Shown one piece after another: positions 7,162-15,753 of a stretch of 64,000 bases of DNA. A model generated the notes under the pieces. That model searched no databases and was not told where the DNA came from. It was given only the letters and a program-made list of their open reading frames with translations. Within the stretch, counting starts at the first letter, position 1. Each line of letters begins with the position of its first letter. This stretch comes from Maribellus luteus. GTDB taxonomy: Bacteria > Bacteroidota > Bacteroidia > Bacteroidales > Prolixibacteraceae. The stretch lies in assembly GCF_003576475.1 (NCBI RefSeq), contig NZ_QWGR01000005.1, positions 186,001 to 250,000 of the forward strand, read 5' to 3'. A program made the position numbers and the translations under genes.

Positions 7162-9105
7162 TTATTCCAAACCTTTTTCAAGAAAGCTTTTGAATTCCTC
7201 CTCTTTAAAAGTAACCCCCAACTCATATTCTGTTCCATCTGGTTCAACAATTACATGAAACGGAATACTGTTGGTTCCGTATTTTGAAATCTGAATATCC
7301 AGATTTTTCTTGCCAAGTGTCTTTAGTACTTTGCCGTCTTCTTTCGAAGTCACCCACTCGCTTTCCTCCAGCTTGGTACGGTCGTCGGTATACAAACCAA
7401 TAACCACGTATTTCTCCGACATCATTTTCATGACATCCGGATTCAGCCAAACCGAATTTTCCATCTTTTTGCAGTTGGCACAGGCATGGCCTTTGAATAC
7501 TACCAATGCAGGTTTTCCCTGTTCTTTGGCACAGGCCAAACCTTGCTCGTAATCAAAATAGCCACTCAGCCCGTTGGGCAAATGAAGTTTATCACCGTAT
7601 TTAGCCGGGCCGCATTCGGCTTGTTGGGCTGTTGCATGACTGGCAGAAGCCGCACCTCCCATTACAAAACTTTGTTCGCTGGCCGGCGGTATCAACGCAG
7701 AGATTGTACGCAGCGGCGCCCCGAAAAGGCCGGTAAACAAATACACAACAAACGTGAAAGTTGCGATGGACAAAAACAAGCGTCCTACTCCCACATAAGG
7801 CAAGTCGCTATCGTGTGAGAACTTGATTTTCCCGATAAAATACATTCCCAGCAGGAAGAACACCACGATCCATATTGACAGGTAAATTTCGCGGCTTAAA
7901 ATTCCAAAACCATAAACCTGGTCGATGTTGCTCAGGAACTTTAATCCAAACGCCAACAGAATGAAGGCAAAAACAACTTTAATGGAATTCAACCATCCAC
8001 CCGATTTTGGCAATTTGCTCAGCGCCGACGGGAAAATTGCCAACATGGCAAACGGAGTTCCAAAAGCCAGTCCGAAGAAGAACATACCGATTAGAGGGCG
8101 CATTCCGCCGTGCTGTACCGCCTCAATAATCAGCGCACCAATAAACGGCCCGGTACACGAAAACGAAACAATTACCGTAGTAAGCGCCATAAAAAAAGCT
8201 CCGACAAGCCCTCCTTTATCGGCTTGTGAATCGGTTTTATTAACCAGACTATTGGGCAGAACCATCTCGAATGCGCCAAAGAATGAAATGGCAAAAACCA
8301 GGAAAAGCGTAAAGAAAAGCAGGTTGGGAATCCAGTGGGTACTTAAGATATTTCCCACATTCGGTCCAAAAATACCGATGGAAAAGAGTGCCCCCAGCAG
8401 GGTAAAAATGGCTACGATCGACAAGCCAAAAAACAAGCCGGTACGAACTGCCTTGGCCCTGTTTTCACTTCCGCGCATGAAAAACGAAACCGTCATTGGG
8501 ATCATCGGGAAAACACAGGGAGTAAGAATAGCCGCAAAGCCCGCCAAAGCCGAAATCAGAATAAAAAGCCACAGCGATTGACCGCCAGACGAAGCGGCTG
8601 TTCCAGTCTCATTTTCGGTGCTTTTAACTTCTGTTGTTCCCGCCGCCTTGGCATCCTGGTTAAACTTGAAAGAAAACTCACTTTCTTCGGGAGGCGTGCA
8701 AGTTTCATCGTTACAACTCATAAAAAGTACATAGCCTTTTATTTCCACAGGATCAGAAGACTTCAATTTTATCTTCTGGGTAAGTGTAGCTTTCCCGCCA
8801 AAATAACCTACGTTCATTTGAAAGGTCTCGTCGAAATGAATCTCGGGTACGGGATCTTTCTGAATGTTTCCAACAAAATCGAACAAGGTAGAATCTTCAA
8901 AAACAAAAGTGGTAGCTATGGGCCCACCTTCCGGAAGATCGGTATCGTACAAATGCCAGCCATCGTCGATGGTAGCTTCAAAGATCAAATCAACCTCGTC
9001 TCCGTTTTGGCGTGAGTCAAAGCTCCATTTGGTAGGATTTACGATTTGAGCCTGAACAAGTAAAGTGGTAACAATAAGTGCGAGTACAAAAGTTATTTTC
9101 TTCAT
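7162..9105 (-). CDS. dsbD: Thiol:disulfide interchange protein DsbD
   Basis: Moves reducing power from cytoplasmic thioredoxin across the inner membrane to periplasmic thiol proteins. At 647 residues it has all three parts: a signal peptide (MKKITFVLALIVTTLLVQAQ), an N-terminal periplasmic domain with the reactive pair in SCNDETCTPP (near 130), a central eight-helix membrane domain with the conserved cysteines of TPCVFPMIP and SFSCTGPF, and a C-terminal thioredoxin-like domain with HACANCKKME. On the minus strand a TATTTTTG -7 box lies at 9131-9138, 26 bases before the start. It ends in a strong terminator, so it is probably transcribed alone. Confidence 0.95.
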   Translation of the reverse strand: MKKITFVLALIVTTLLVQAQIVNPTKWSFDSRQNGDEVDLIFEATIDDGWHLYDTDLPEGGPIATTFVFEDSTLFDFVGNIQKDPVPEIHFDETFQMNVGYFGGKATLTQKIKLKSSDPVEIKGYVLFMSCNDETCTPPEESEFSFKFNQDAKAAGTTEVKSTENETGTAASSGGQSLWLFILISALAGFAAILTPCVFPMIPMTVSFFMRGSENRAKAVRTGLFFGLSIVAIFTLLGALFSIGIFGPNVGNILSTHWIPNLLFFTLFLVFAISFFGAFEMVLPNSLVNKTDSQADKGGLVGAFFMALTTVIVSFSCTGPFIGALIIEAVQHGGMRPLIGMFFFGLAFGTPFAMLAIFPSALSKLPKSGGWLNSIKVVFAFILLAFGLKFLSNIDQVYGFGILSREIYLSIWIVVFFLLGMYFIGKIKFSHDSDLPYVGVGRLFLSIATFTFVVYLFTGLFGAPLRTISALIPPASEQSFVMGGAASASHATAQQAECGPAKYGDKLHLPNGLSGYFDYEQGLACAKEQGKPALVVFKGHACANCKKMENSVWLNPDVMKMMSEKYVVIGLYTDDRTKLEESEWVTSKEDGKVLKTLGKKNLDIQISKYGTNSIPFHVIVEPDGTEYELGVTFKEEEFKSFLEKGLE

Positions 9106-9261
9106 ACCATATTTTTTCTAAAATGTGTCACAAAAATACATGCAATAATATAAATACTTCCATAAACAAATCATATTCCGATAGGTTTTTTAAGTTATTT
9201 TTTGAATCCGGAAGGGAACTTTTAACTATTGGCTATTTACCCGGGCAAAATGCCACTTTCA

Positions 9262-9295
9262 GCAAAAAAGAAAGCCGTTCATACGGAACGGCTTT
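9262..9295 (-). terminator. Intrinsic terminator downstream of the ribonuclease G gene
   Basis: Perfect stem AAAGCCGTTC (9271-9280) with GAACGGCTTT (9286-9295), loop of five bases, and a T-run on the minus strand (9270 down to 9265). It begins four bases after the stop codon at 9299. Confidence 0.8.
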
Positions 9296-9298
9296 TCT

Positions 9299-10849
9299 TT
9301 ATAAAATAATTTCTTCCTGGCTCTCGTCGTAAAAGTGATATTCCAAAAAAGAATATGCACTGTTACTTTCAATGTCCACCCATTTCAGGTATTTAAAAAA
9401 CCATTGGTTGCGCTTGCTTTTAAAACCTTTTGTAAGGTAAGCGGCAACATATGGATGAACTTTGAGTTGTAATTTCTTTTTATTCAGCTCTCTCAGAGCG
9501 TATCGTACTTTGCCGTCAATATCATCGGCAAATAAAACAGAGGGCACAATTTTACCAGTTCCATTGCAAGTCGGACAAACTTCAGCCGTTTCTACTTTCT
9601 CTTCCGGTCTTACTCTTTGTCGCGTAATCTGCATCAGGCAGAACTTGCTGAGTGGCAAAATGTTGTGCTTAGTCCGATCGTTGGCCATCACCTCGCGCAT
9701 GTAATCATTCACTTTCTGGCGATTGGTAGCCACATGCATGTCGATGAAATCAATAACAATGATTCCACCCATGTCTCTCAACCGTAATTGTCTTGCTATT
9801 TCGTCACAGGCTGCCAGGTTTACCTCCAGGGCATTTGACTCCTGGTCGTTTCCGGCTCTTGCGCGGTTTCCGCTGTTAACATCTATTACATGAAACGCTT
9901 CAGTATGTTCTACAATTAAATAGGCACCATCTTTAAAGGAAACTGTTTTCCCGAACGAGGCCTTTATTTGTTTTTCGATGCCATAATGCTCGAAAATAGA
10001 CTGTCGTCCTTTGTAGTACTTGACAATTTTTCGTTTGTCAGGCTGAATGCTACCTATGTAATCGGCAACTTCGTCGAACGCCGACTGATCGTTTACAATA
10101 ATACTGTTAAAGTCAGGATGATAAATGTCGCGCAATAAAGCTGTAGTTCGGTCAATTTCGCCAATTACCAGCGAAGGAGCCTGAACTTTTCGAAGCTTGT
10201 TAAAAATGGTTTCCCATTTATCGACTAAGCGGCGCAGTTCCTGATCGAGTTCGGCAACTTTTTTACCCTCGGCTACGGTTCGGATAATCACCCCGTACTT
10301 CCGGGGTTTAATACTTTGCACCAGTTTTTTTAACCGGCTTTTTTCTTCGTTGGTTCTGATTTTCTGCGACACTGAAATTTTGTCGCTAAACGGCATCAAA
10401 ACCAGGTTTCGACCTGCGATCGAAATTTCGGAAGTCAGTCTGGGACCTTTGGTCGAAATAGGTTCTTTAGCAACCTGTACCAGAATTTTCTGACCCACCT
10501 TTAAAAGCTCATTTATCTTACCTTCCTTGTCAATATCGGGTTCGGATTGAATCCGCGAGATGGAAGAAACTTTGTTTTTTCGGGACGAAGCAATTCGCAA
10601 AAATTTGTTTAACGTGGCGAATTGTGGCCCCAAGTCAAGGTAATGTAAAAAAGCATCCTTACTGTAACCGACGTCAATGAACGCTGCATTTAAACTGGGC
10701 ATTGTTTTCTTTACTTTTCCGAGATAAATGTCTCCGACAGCAAACTTTGCCCCGCTTCTTTCTCTACTTAGTTCTACAAGCTTTTTATTTTCCTGTAAAG
10801 CAATAACAATTTCGGAAGGAGTTACATCAATAATTAAATCGCTACTCAC
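9299..10849 (-). CDS. rng: Ribonuclease E/G family endoribonuclease
   Basis: Single-strand endoribonuclease for rRNA maturation and mRNA decay. The 516 residues contain the N-terminal S1 RNA-binding region (AVGDIYLGKVKKTMPSLNAAFIDVG...DAFLHY, about 37-70), the DNase I-like catalytic part with the metal-binding aspartates in DVNSG and VIDFIDM, and the zinc-link cysteines of CPTCNGTGK. The length is that of RNase G, without the long RNase E scaffold tail. It lies downstream of the bL38-like gene and HU; two hairpins in the 107 bases before its start may control its mRNA. Confidence 0.92.
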   Translation of the reverse strand: MSSDLIIDVTPSEIVIALQENKKLVELSRERSGAKFAVGDIYLGKVKKTMPSLNAAFIDVGYSKDAFLHYLDLGPQFATLNKFLRIASSRKNKVSSISRIQSEPDIDKEGKINELLKVGQKILVQVAKEPISTKGPRLTSEISIAGRNLVLMPFSDKISVSQKIRTNEEKSRLKKLVQSIKPRKYGVIIRTVAEGKKVAELDQELRRLVDKWETIFNKLRKVQAPSLVIGEIDRTTALLRDIYHPDFNSIIVNDQSAFDEVADYIGSIQPDKRKIVKYYKGRQSIFEHYGIEKQIKASFGKTVSFKDGAYLIVEHTEAFHVIDVNSGNRARAGNDQESNALEVNLAACDEIARQLRLRDMGGIIVIDFIDMHVATNRQKVNDYMREVMANDRTKHNILPLSKFCLMQITRQRVRPEEKVETAEVCPTCNGTGKIVPSVLFADDIDGKVRYALRELNKKKLQLKVHPYVAAYLTKGFKSKRNQWFFKYLKWVDIESNSAYSFLEYHFYDESQEEIIL

Positions 10850-10904
10850 AACCTAAATTTTAGAACGTAATTTCTATAAGGTTAATACTACTATTTATAA
10901 CAGA

Positions 10905-10969
10905 TTAAACCTAAGGCATCTACTACCTTAGGTTTAACCATATCTCTCAGAGTTTTAGCAGACTAAAAC
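10905..10969 (-). promoter_or_regulatory. Two stacked hairpins in the leader of the ribonuclease G gene
   Basis: A 12-bp perfect stem, TTAAACCTAAGG (10905-10916) with CCTTAGGTTTAA (10926-10937), and a 7-bp stem, GTTTTAG (10952-10958) with CTAAAAC (10963-10969), loop CAGA. The second begins one base after the stop codon of the 30-residue gene. Neither is followed by a T-run on the minus strand, so they look less like plain terminators than like processing or stability structures between the two genes. Confidence 0.5.
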
Positions 10970-10970
10970 C

Positions 10971-11063
10971 CTATTTTTTCTTCTTGTGCCTGTTTTTACG
11001 CAATCTTTTTTTGCGCTTATGAGTGGCCATCTTGTGTCTTTTTCTTTTTTTCCCGCTTGGCAT
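10971..11063 (-). CDS. 30-residue lysine/arginine-rich protein, probable ribosomal protein bL38-like
   Basis: Very short gene of 31 codons including the stop. The product starts MPSGKKRKRHKMATHKRKKR and continues LRKNRHKKKK: about two thirds of its residues are Lys, Arg or His and there is no acidic residue. Such a composition is typical of small proteins buried in rRNA. Short proteins of this kind are conserved in Bacteroidota between HU and ribonuclease G genes; I recall bL38, described from the Flavobacterium ribosome structure, as similar, but this is from memory. It starts four bases after the HU stop codon, so the two are very likely co-transcribed. Easily missed by gene finders because of its size. 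Confidence 0.75.
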   Translation of the reverse strand: MPSGKKRKRHKMATHKRKKRLRKNRHKKKK

Positions 11064-11067
11064 AACT

Positions 11068-11355
11068 CTATTTTTTTACTTGGTTTTTAACTTCAGATAC
11101 AAATGTTTTCGCTGGCTTAAACGAAGGAATATTGTGAGCTGGAATAATAATAGTAGTGTTTTTAGAGATATTCCTGGCTGTTTTTTCTGCTCTTTGCTTA
11201 ACTACAAAACTACCAAATCCTCTCAGGTAAACGTTTTTTCCATCCACAAGTGAATCTTTTACTGTTTCCATGAAAGCCTCTACCGTCTTCTGAACAGTTA
11301 CTTTTTCAATTCCAGTTTCTTTCGAAATCTCATTTACAATATCTGCCTTAGTCAT
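11068..11355 (-). CDS. HU/IHF-family DNA-binding protein
   Basis: Nucleoid protein that bends DNA as a dimer. The 95 residues show the helical start MTKADIVNEISKETGI, the GKNVYLRGFGSFVVKQR turn of the family signature, and the arm with the Pro of IIIPAHNIPSFKPAK. It is followed after four bases by the bL38-like gene and then ribonuclease G. A well-formed promoter of the Bacteroidota type lies 50-78 bases upstream. The paralogue type (HU versus IHF-like) cannot be fixed from one sequence. Confidence 0.93.
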   Translation of the reverse strand: MTKADIVNEISKETGIEKVTVQKTVEAFMETVKDSLVDGKNVYLRGFGSFVVKQRAEKTARNISKNTTIIIPAHNIPSFKPAKTFVSEVKNQVKK

Positions 11356-11404
11356 CTCTTAAAATATTTAATTTTCAATATATTATCGTTTTTATTCGAG
11401 TCTG

Positions 11405-11433
11405 CAAAAATAAAAATATTTTAAACACCCAAA
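11405..11433 (-). promoter_or_regulatory. Bacteroidota-type promoter for the HU gene
   Basis: On the minus strand TTTG (11430-11433), a 17-base spacer, then TATTTTTG (11405-11412), matching the TTTG / TAnnTTTG pattern of the primary sigma factor of Bacteroidota. The predicted transcript start is about 40 bases before the HU start codon. Confidence 0.6.
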
Positions 11434-11492
11434 AGCATTTCAATTAAATTATTTTAGTTTTAATCAAGATTTTAAGTGGGTTAGCAATTATA

Positions 11493-12545
11493 ATGCAAGA
11501 ATTCAACACAACTATATATAAGTGGTATCATCTTAACCACCGTGATTTACCATGGCGCCAAACAAATGACGCCTATAAGATATGGATTTCCGAAATCATC
11601 CTGCAACAGACAAGGGTGGCCCAGGGCACAGCCTACTATCTTCGTTTCATTGAGCGGTTTCCAACGGTGAACGACCTGGCATCGGCACATGAAGACGAGG
11701 TGTTAAAACTATGGCAGGGACTTGGTTATTATTCACGGGCACGAAACCTGCATGCCGCAGCCAAAACCATTGTAAACGATTACGCGGGAACTTTCCCCCG
11801 CTCATATGAAGAAATCGTAAAGTTAAAAGGAATTGGTCCATACACGGCGGCGGCTGTTGCCTCTATTGCGTTTTCACTCCCCTTTCCCACCGTCGACGGA
11901 AACGTGTACCGGGTGCTTGCCCGCTATTTTGGCTTATCGGTAGCCATCGACTCCACCCAGGGAAAAAAAGAATTTGCCTGGCTGGCAACTGAACTGCTGG
12001 ATAAAAGCAACCCGGGATTACACAACCAGGCTTTGATGGAGTTTGGGGCCTTGCAGTGCGTACCGCAGTCGCCCGGCTGCATGGAATGCCCGCTGCATTC
12101 AACCTGTTATGCTTTCTTAAACAAACAGGTTTCCGAGCTTCCGCAGAAAGAAAAGAAAACAAAACAATCATTCCGCTACTTTTACTATTTCTTACTGGAA
12201 ACCGGGAAAGATATTTTTATGGAAAAGCGGACCGAAAACGATATCTGGAAAAATCTTTACCAGCTACCGTTGGTTGAATCAGAGCGCGAACTCAGTGAGC
12301 AGGAGCTTCTGAACCTCCAAATTCCATTTCTGAACAACGACAGCTATAATATATTATCTGTTTCCGCAGAAAAGAAGCATGTATTAAGCCATCGTATTAT
12401 TATGGCCCGCCTGATCCGGCTCGAAATTTCGGAAGATTCTGAGATTCGTCCACCTCTGTTACGGGTAAATAAAAAAGATATTTCTAAATTTGCTGTACCC
12501 AGGTTAGTGGAACTCTTTTTAAATGATTATAAATTAGAAGAATAA
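11493..12545 (+). CDS. mutY: A/G-specific adenine glycosylase MutY
   Basis: Removes adenine mispaired with 8-oxoguanine. The 350 residues contain the catalytic Glu34 in SEIILQQTRV, the helix-hairpin-helix KLKGIGPYTAAAV, the catalytic Asp135 in VDGNVYR, the iron-sulfur cysteines spaced C-x6-C-x2-C-x5-C (CVPQSPGCMECPLHSTC), and a C-terminal Nudix-like domain that recognises 8-oxoG. It is divergent from HU and heads the mutY-ssb-gldE-gldD order that recurs in Bacteroidota. Confidence 0.95.
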   Translation: MQEFNTTIYKWYHLNHRDLPWRQTNDAYKIWISEIILQQTRVAQGTAYYLRFIERFPTVNDLASAHEDEVLKLWQGLGYYSRARNLHAAAKTIVNDYAGTFPRSYEEIVKLKGIGPYTAAAVASIAFSLPFPTVDGNVYRVLARYFGLSVAIDSTQGKKEFAWLATELLDKSNPGLHNQALMEFGALQCVPQSPGCMECPLHSTCYAFLNKQVSELPQKEKKTKQSFRYFYYFLLETGKDIFMEKRTENDIWKNLYQLPLVESERELSEQELLNLQIPFLNNDSYNILSVSAEKKHVLSHRIIMARLIRLEISEDSEIRPPLLRVNKKDISKFAVPRLVELFLNDYKLEE

Positions 12546-12695
12546 TACCAAAGAGAAACAAGCATGACAAAATTATTGACGCATTCGACAATAGCTGAAT
12601 CATGTGAGTTGCCTCTTATACCATAGTAGTTGAACATTTTAATAAGATGAAAAATTCATCCATCAAATAAATGTTAACCTAAAAAAGTAAAAATC

Positions 12696-13148
12696 ATGTC
12701 AGTAAACAAAGTTATTTTAGTAGGCAACGTAGGTAAAGACCCCGAAATCAGACATCTGGACAGTGGAGTTGCAGTAGCGAATTTTCCGTTGGCCACTTCT
12801 GAAACGTATACCGCCAAAAACGGCGAAAAAGTAACCACCACCGAATGGCACAACATTGTTTTATGGAGAGGTTTGGCCGATGTGGCTGAAAAGTATGTAA
12901 CCAAAGGCCGCCAGCTATACATTGAAGGCAGAATCAGAACCCGGTCGTACGACGACAAGGACGGGAACAAAAGATACACGACCGAAATATACGGCGATGT
13001 AATGCAATTACTGGGTTCTGCTCCCGGCAATCAATCTTCGGGAGGCGGAAACAGCTCCAATACATCGCAGCAGGCATCAGCTCCTTCTTCGCAGGTTAAT
13101 GAACCCGATTTTAGCGAACCCGAAGGAGACGAGGATTTACCGTTTTAA
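12696..13148 (+). CDS. ssb: Single-stranded DNA-binding protein
   Basis: Coats single-stranded DNA in replication and repair. 150 residues: an OB fold (MSVNKVILVGNVGKDPEIR to about 108) followed by a flexible Gly/Ser/Asn/Gln-rich linker and the acidic tip DEDLPF, which recruits partner proteins. It lies 150 bases downstream of mutY, with no gene or obvious structure in the gap, and 16 bases ahead of gldE. Confidence 0.96.
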   Translation: MSVNKVILVGNVGKDPEIRHLDSGVAVANFPLATSETYTAKNGEKVTTTEWHNIVLWRGLADVAEKYVTKGRQLYIEGRIRTRSYDDKDGNKRYTTEIYGDVMQLLGSAPGNQSSGGGNSSNTSQQASAPSSQVNEPDFSEPEGDEDLPF

Positions 13149-13164
13149 TTAAATGAACTGAAAT

Positions 13165-14484
13165 TTGGAAACAGAACCGCCGCTTGCTTCCTCCCTTTTT
13201 GAAGGTTGGAACATTGAATTTCACCCGCTGACTCCCGGGATTTTTATCGCTCTGATTATTGTGCTGCTGCTTTTGTTAAGTTCGGCAATGATTAGCGGGT
13301 CTGAAGTGGCCTACTTTTCGTTAAGCGCTGCCGAAAAGGAAAAGCTTAAAAAGAAAAGCAAAACCAACCAGCGGGTTTCAGACCTGCTTGGGAACCCGGA
13401 GCGCCTGCTTGCCACCATACTGGTTACCAATAACTTTGTAAACGTTGGTATTATTATTCTAACTGCCTACATCTCCAACAACCTGGTTACGTTTGTAAAT
13501 GCACAGGTGTTGGAATTTATTTTCCAGGTGGTTCTGATCACTTTCTTTCTGTTGCTTTTCGGGGAGATTTTCCCAAAGGTTTATGCCACGCATTTTGCTT
13601 TGCGTTTTGCCAAAACAATGGCTTTGCCTTTGCAAACGCTCGAAAAACTGTTTCGCCCCATCAATTCCCTCCTCATTTTTTCTACCGGTTTTGTAAACCG
13701 CAGAATGCAAAAATACCACAAGAACTTATCGATGGATGATATTTCGCAGGCACTGGAACTTACTTCGGACCACGAACTTTCGGAAGAAAAAGACATCCTG
13801 GAAGGAATCGTTAAGTTTGGGAACAAGAACGTTAGCGAGATCATGAGGTCGCGTGTTGATGTAGTGGCGATCGACATTAAAACAGAATTTGACGAAGTGA
13901 TTCGAGTGATCAACGAATCAGGCTACTCGCGTATCCCGGTTTATATCGACAGTTTCGACAATGTCAGCGGAATTCTGTACATCAAGGATATTTTGGCACA
14001 CAGCCATAAAACAAAGGCTTTTAAGTGGCAAACGCTGATTCGCCCGCCTTTTTATGTGCCCGATACCAAAAAGATCAGTTCTTTGCTCGAAGAGTTTCAG
14101 AAATCAAAAATTCACCTGGCGATTGTGGTCGACGAGTACGGCGGAACTTCGGGTATTGTTACCCTGGAAGATATTCTGGAAGAAATTGTGGGCGACATTA
14201 CCGACGAGTTTGATGAAGAAGAAAAATTCTTTACCCAACTCAACGATAAAACCTATGTTTTTGACGCCAAGGTTTTACTCGGCGATTTCTACCGTATTAC
14301 AGAATGCGACGACCAAGTATTTGACGATGTAAAAGGTGATGCCGATACACTGGCCGGCCTGATACTCGAATTAAGGGGTGAAATTCCGAAAATAAACGAA
14401 GAAATTAAATGCAAACAGTTCACCTTTACCATTAAAGAGGTGGACAACCGCCGGATCAAACAAATCAAGGTAGTGATTAAATAA
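13165..14484 (+). CDS. gldE: Gliding motility-associated protein GldE (CorC/HlyC-type membrane protein)
   Basis: Membrane protein of the CNNM/DUF21-CBS-CorC type. It has 3-4 hydrophobic segments (about 26-50, 85-110, 115-140), a pair of CBS domains (about 195-330, with VDEYGGTSGIVTLEDILEE) and a CorC_HlyC C-terminal domain. The start is a TTG at 13165 giving METEPP; the only nearby ATG is out of frame and closes at once. Position directly after ssb and before gldD identifies it as GldE rather than a general hemolysin-like transporter. In gliding species GldE supports GldD and type IX secretion; many non-gliding Bacteroidota keep both. Confidence 0.9.
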   Translation: METEPPLASSLFEGWNIEFHPLTPGIFIALIIVLLLLLSSAMISGSEVAYFSLSAAEKEKLKKKSKTNQRVSDLLGNPERLLATILVTNNFVNVGIIILTAYISNNLVTFVNAQVLEFIFQVVLITFFLLLFGEIFPKVYATHFALRFAKTMALPLQTLEKLFRPINSLLIFSTGFVNRRMQKYHKNLSMDDISQALELTSDHELSEEKDILEGIVKFGNKNVSEIMRSRVDVVAIDIKTEFDEVIRVINESGYSRIPVYIDSFDNVSGILYIKDILAHSHKTKAFKWQTLIRPPFYVPDTKKISSLLEEFQKSKIHLAIVVDEYGGTSGIVTLEDILEEIVGDITDEFDEEEKFFTQLNDKTYVFDAKVLLGDFYRITECDDQVFDDVKGDADTLAGLILELRGEIPKINEEIKCKQFTFTIKEVDNRRIKQIKVVIK

Positions 14485-14521
14485 ACCCTGCCTTTCCGCG
14501 TTTTATACAAAATCAATTGGT

Positions 14522-15106
14522 ATGAGGATTTGGAAGATTTTATTATTGGCTGTGCTATTTACCGGATGCGGAGATAATTACACCCCCAAGCCCAGAGGTT
14601 ATTTCCGTATCGATTTTCCGGAGAAAACATACTCGCAACTACCCGGCGATTACCCTTACTCTTTTGACATACCGGATTACGCATCGATTCAGCATGATTC
14701 AAGAAACGCGGATGAACCTTACTGGATCAACGTAGAAATACCGGAAAACAAATCCGAATTTCACATTTCGTATTACGATCTGAAAAAAGCAGGAAAGACA
14801 AACCGCGAGTTCTTAATAGAGCTGATGGAAGAAACCCGGAGACTGGCTTACGAGCACTCGATTAAGGCAAGCTCGATCGAAGAACAGATCTTTGTCAACA
14901 ACGCCAGTCATGTTTACGGTACGATCTACCGCATTCGTGGCAATGCAGCTTCTCCCATGCAGTTTTTTCTGACCGATAGTACACAGCACTTTTTGCGGGG
15001 AGCTTTCTACATTCGCGAAGTTCCTGATATCGACTCGCTTCGTCCGGTCATCGATTTTCTGGAGCCCGATGTGATTCGGCTGATTGAAACCACCAACTGG
15101 AAGTAA
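14522..15106 (+). CDS. gldD: Gliding motility lipoprotein GldD
   Basis: Lipoprotein of 194 residues. A short signal ends in the lipobox LFTGC with Cys16 as the lipidation site. The mature part has the recognisable start YTPKPRGYFRIDFPEK and FLRGAFYIREVPD near the end, both typical of GldD. It follows gldE by 37 bases and its stop codon overlaps the start of the phosphopantetheinyl transferase by one base (TAATG), so the genes are translated from one message. Confidence 0.93.
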   Translation: MRIWKILLLAVLFTGCGDNYTPKPRGYFRIDFPEKTYSQLPGDYPYSFDIPDYASIQHDSRNADEPYWINVEIPENKSEFHISYYDLKKAGKTNREFLIELMEETRRLAYEHSIKASSIEEQIFVNNASHVYGTIYRIRGNAASPMQFFLTDSTQHFLRGAFYIREVPDIDSLRPVIDFLEPDVIRLIETTNWK

Positions 15107-15753
15107 TGCCTTTTGTCAGAAAAATAGAAAACGCTGACGGGAAAATCGGTATCTGGAAACTTACCGAAACACCGGAACAATTGCTTCTGCTGCGGTCGCT
15201 TTCCGAAAATGAAGAAAAACAATACCAGCGCATAAAAGCCGAAAGCCGAAAAAAAGAGTTTCTGGCAACGCGCATTTTATTGTCGGCGCTGGAAAAGGAA
15301 AAAACAGAAATACATTACGCCCCGTCGGGGAAACCGTTTTTACCGGGAGAAAAACACGAAATCAGTATTTCGCACTCGGCCGACCACGCAGTTGTGTTCC
15401 TTTCAGGAAAAAAAACAGGAGTGGATATCGAAAAATGCGACCGAAACATGGATCGTGTTGCCAAGCGTTTTTTAAGTAATAAAGAAAAAGCGCTGATCGA
15501 AAAACTGGACAACCGGCAGTTTGCCAAGGTGCTTTTCTGGGCAGCAAAAGAGGCGATTTTTAAATGCAGCCCCGCAGAAGGGATTCAATTCAACGAGCAA
15601 ATCCTTATCGACACCTTTATTCCCGGACGCCAGGGCGGATTTACGGCTCAATTGTTACTCCCCCATCAAACCACTCCTTATCTTTTGCATTATCACACCC
15701 TCGGAAACAATGTTTTGGTATATTGTGTTGAACAAGAAAATCAAATGCGATGA
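15106..15753 (+). CDS. 4'-phosphopantetheinyl transferase superfamily protein (Sfp-type)
   Basis: Transfers phosphopantetheine from CoA to a carrier protein. 215 residues with the two family signatures: GVDIEKCDR (magnesium-binding aspartate and glutamate) and FWAAKEAIFK. The N-terminal half has EFLATRILLSAL, as in two-domain Sfp-type enzymes. Whether it is the only such enzyme for fatty acid synthesis or serves another carrier cannot be decided here. It overlaps gldD by one base and zwf by four (ATGA). Confidence 0.9.
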   Translation: MPFVRKIENADGKIGIWKLTETPEQLLLLRSLSENEEKQYQRIKAESRKKEFLATRILLSALEKEKTEIHYAPSGKPFLPGEKHEISISHSADHAVVFLSGKKTGVDIEKCDRNMDRVAKRFLSNKEKALIEKLDNRQFAKVLFWAAKEAIFKCSPAEGIQFNEQILIDTFIPGRQGGFTAQLLLPHQTTPYLLHYHTLGNNVLVYCVEQENQMR

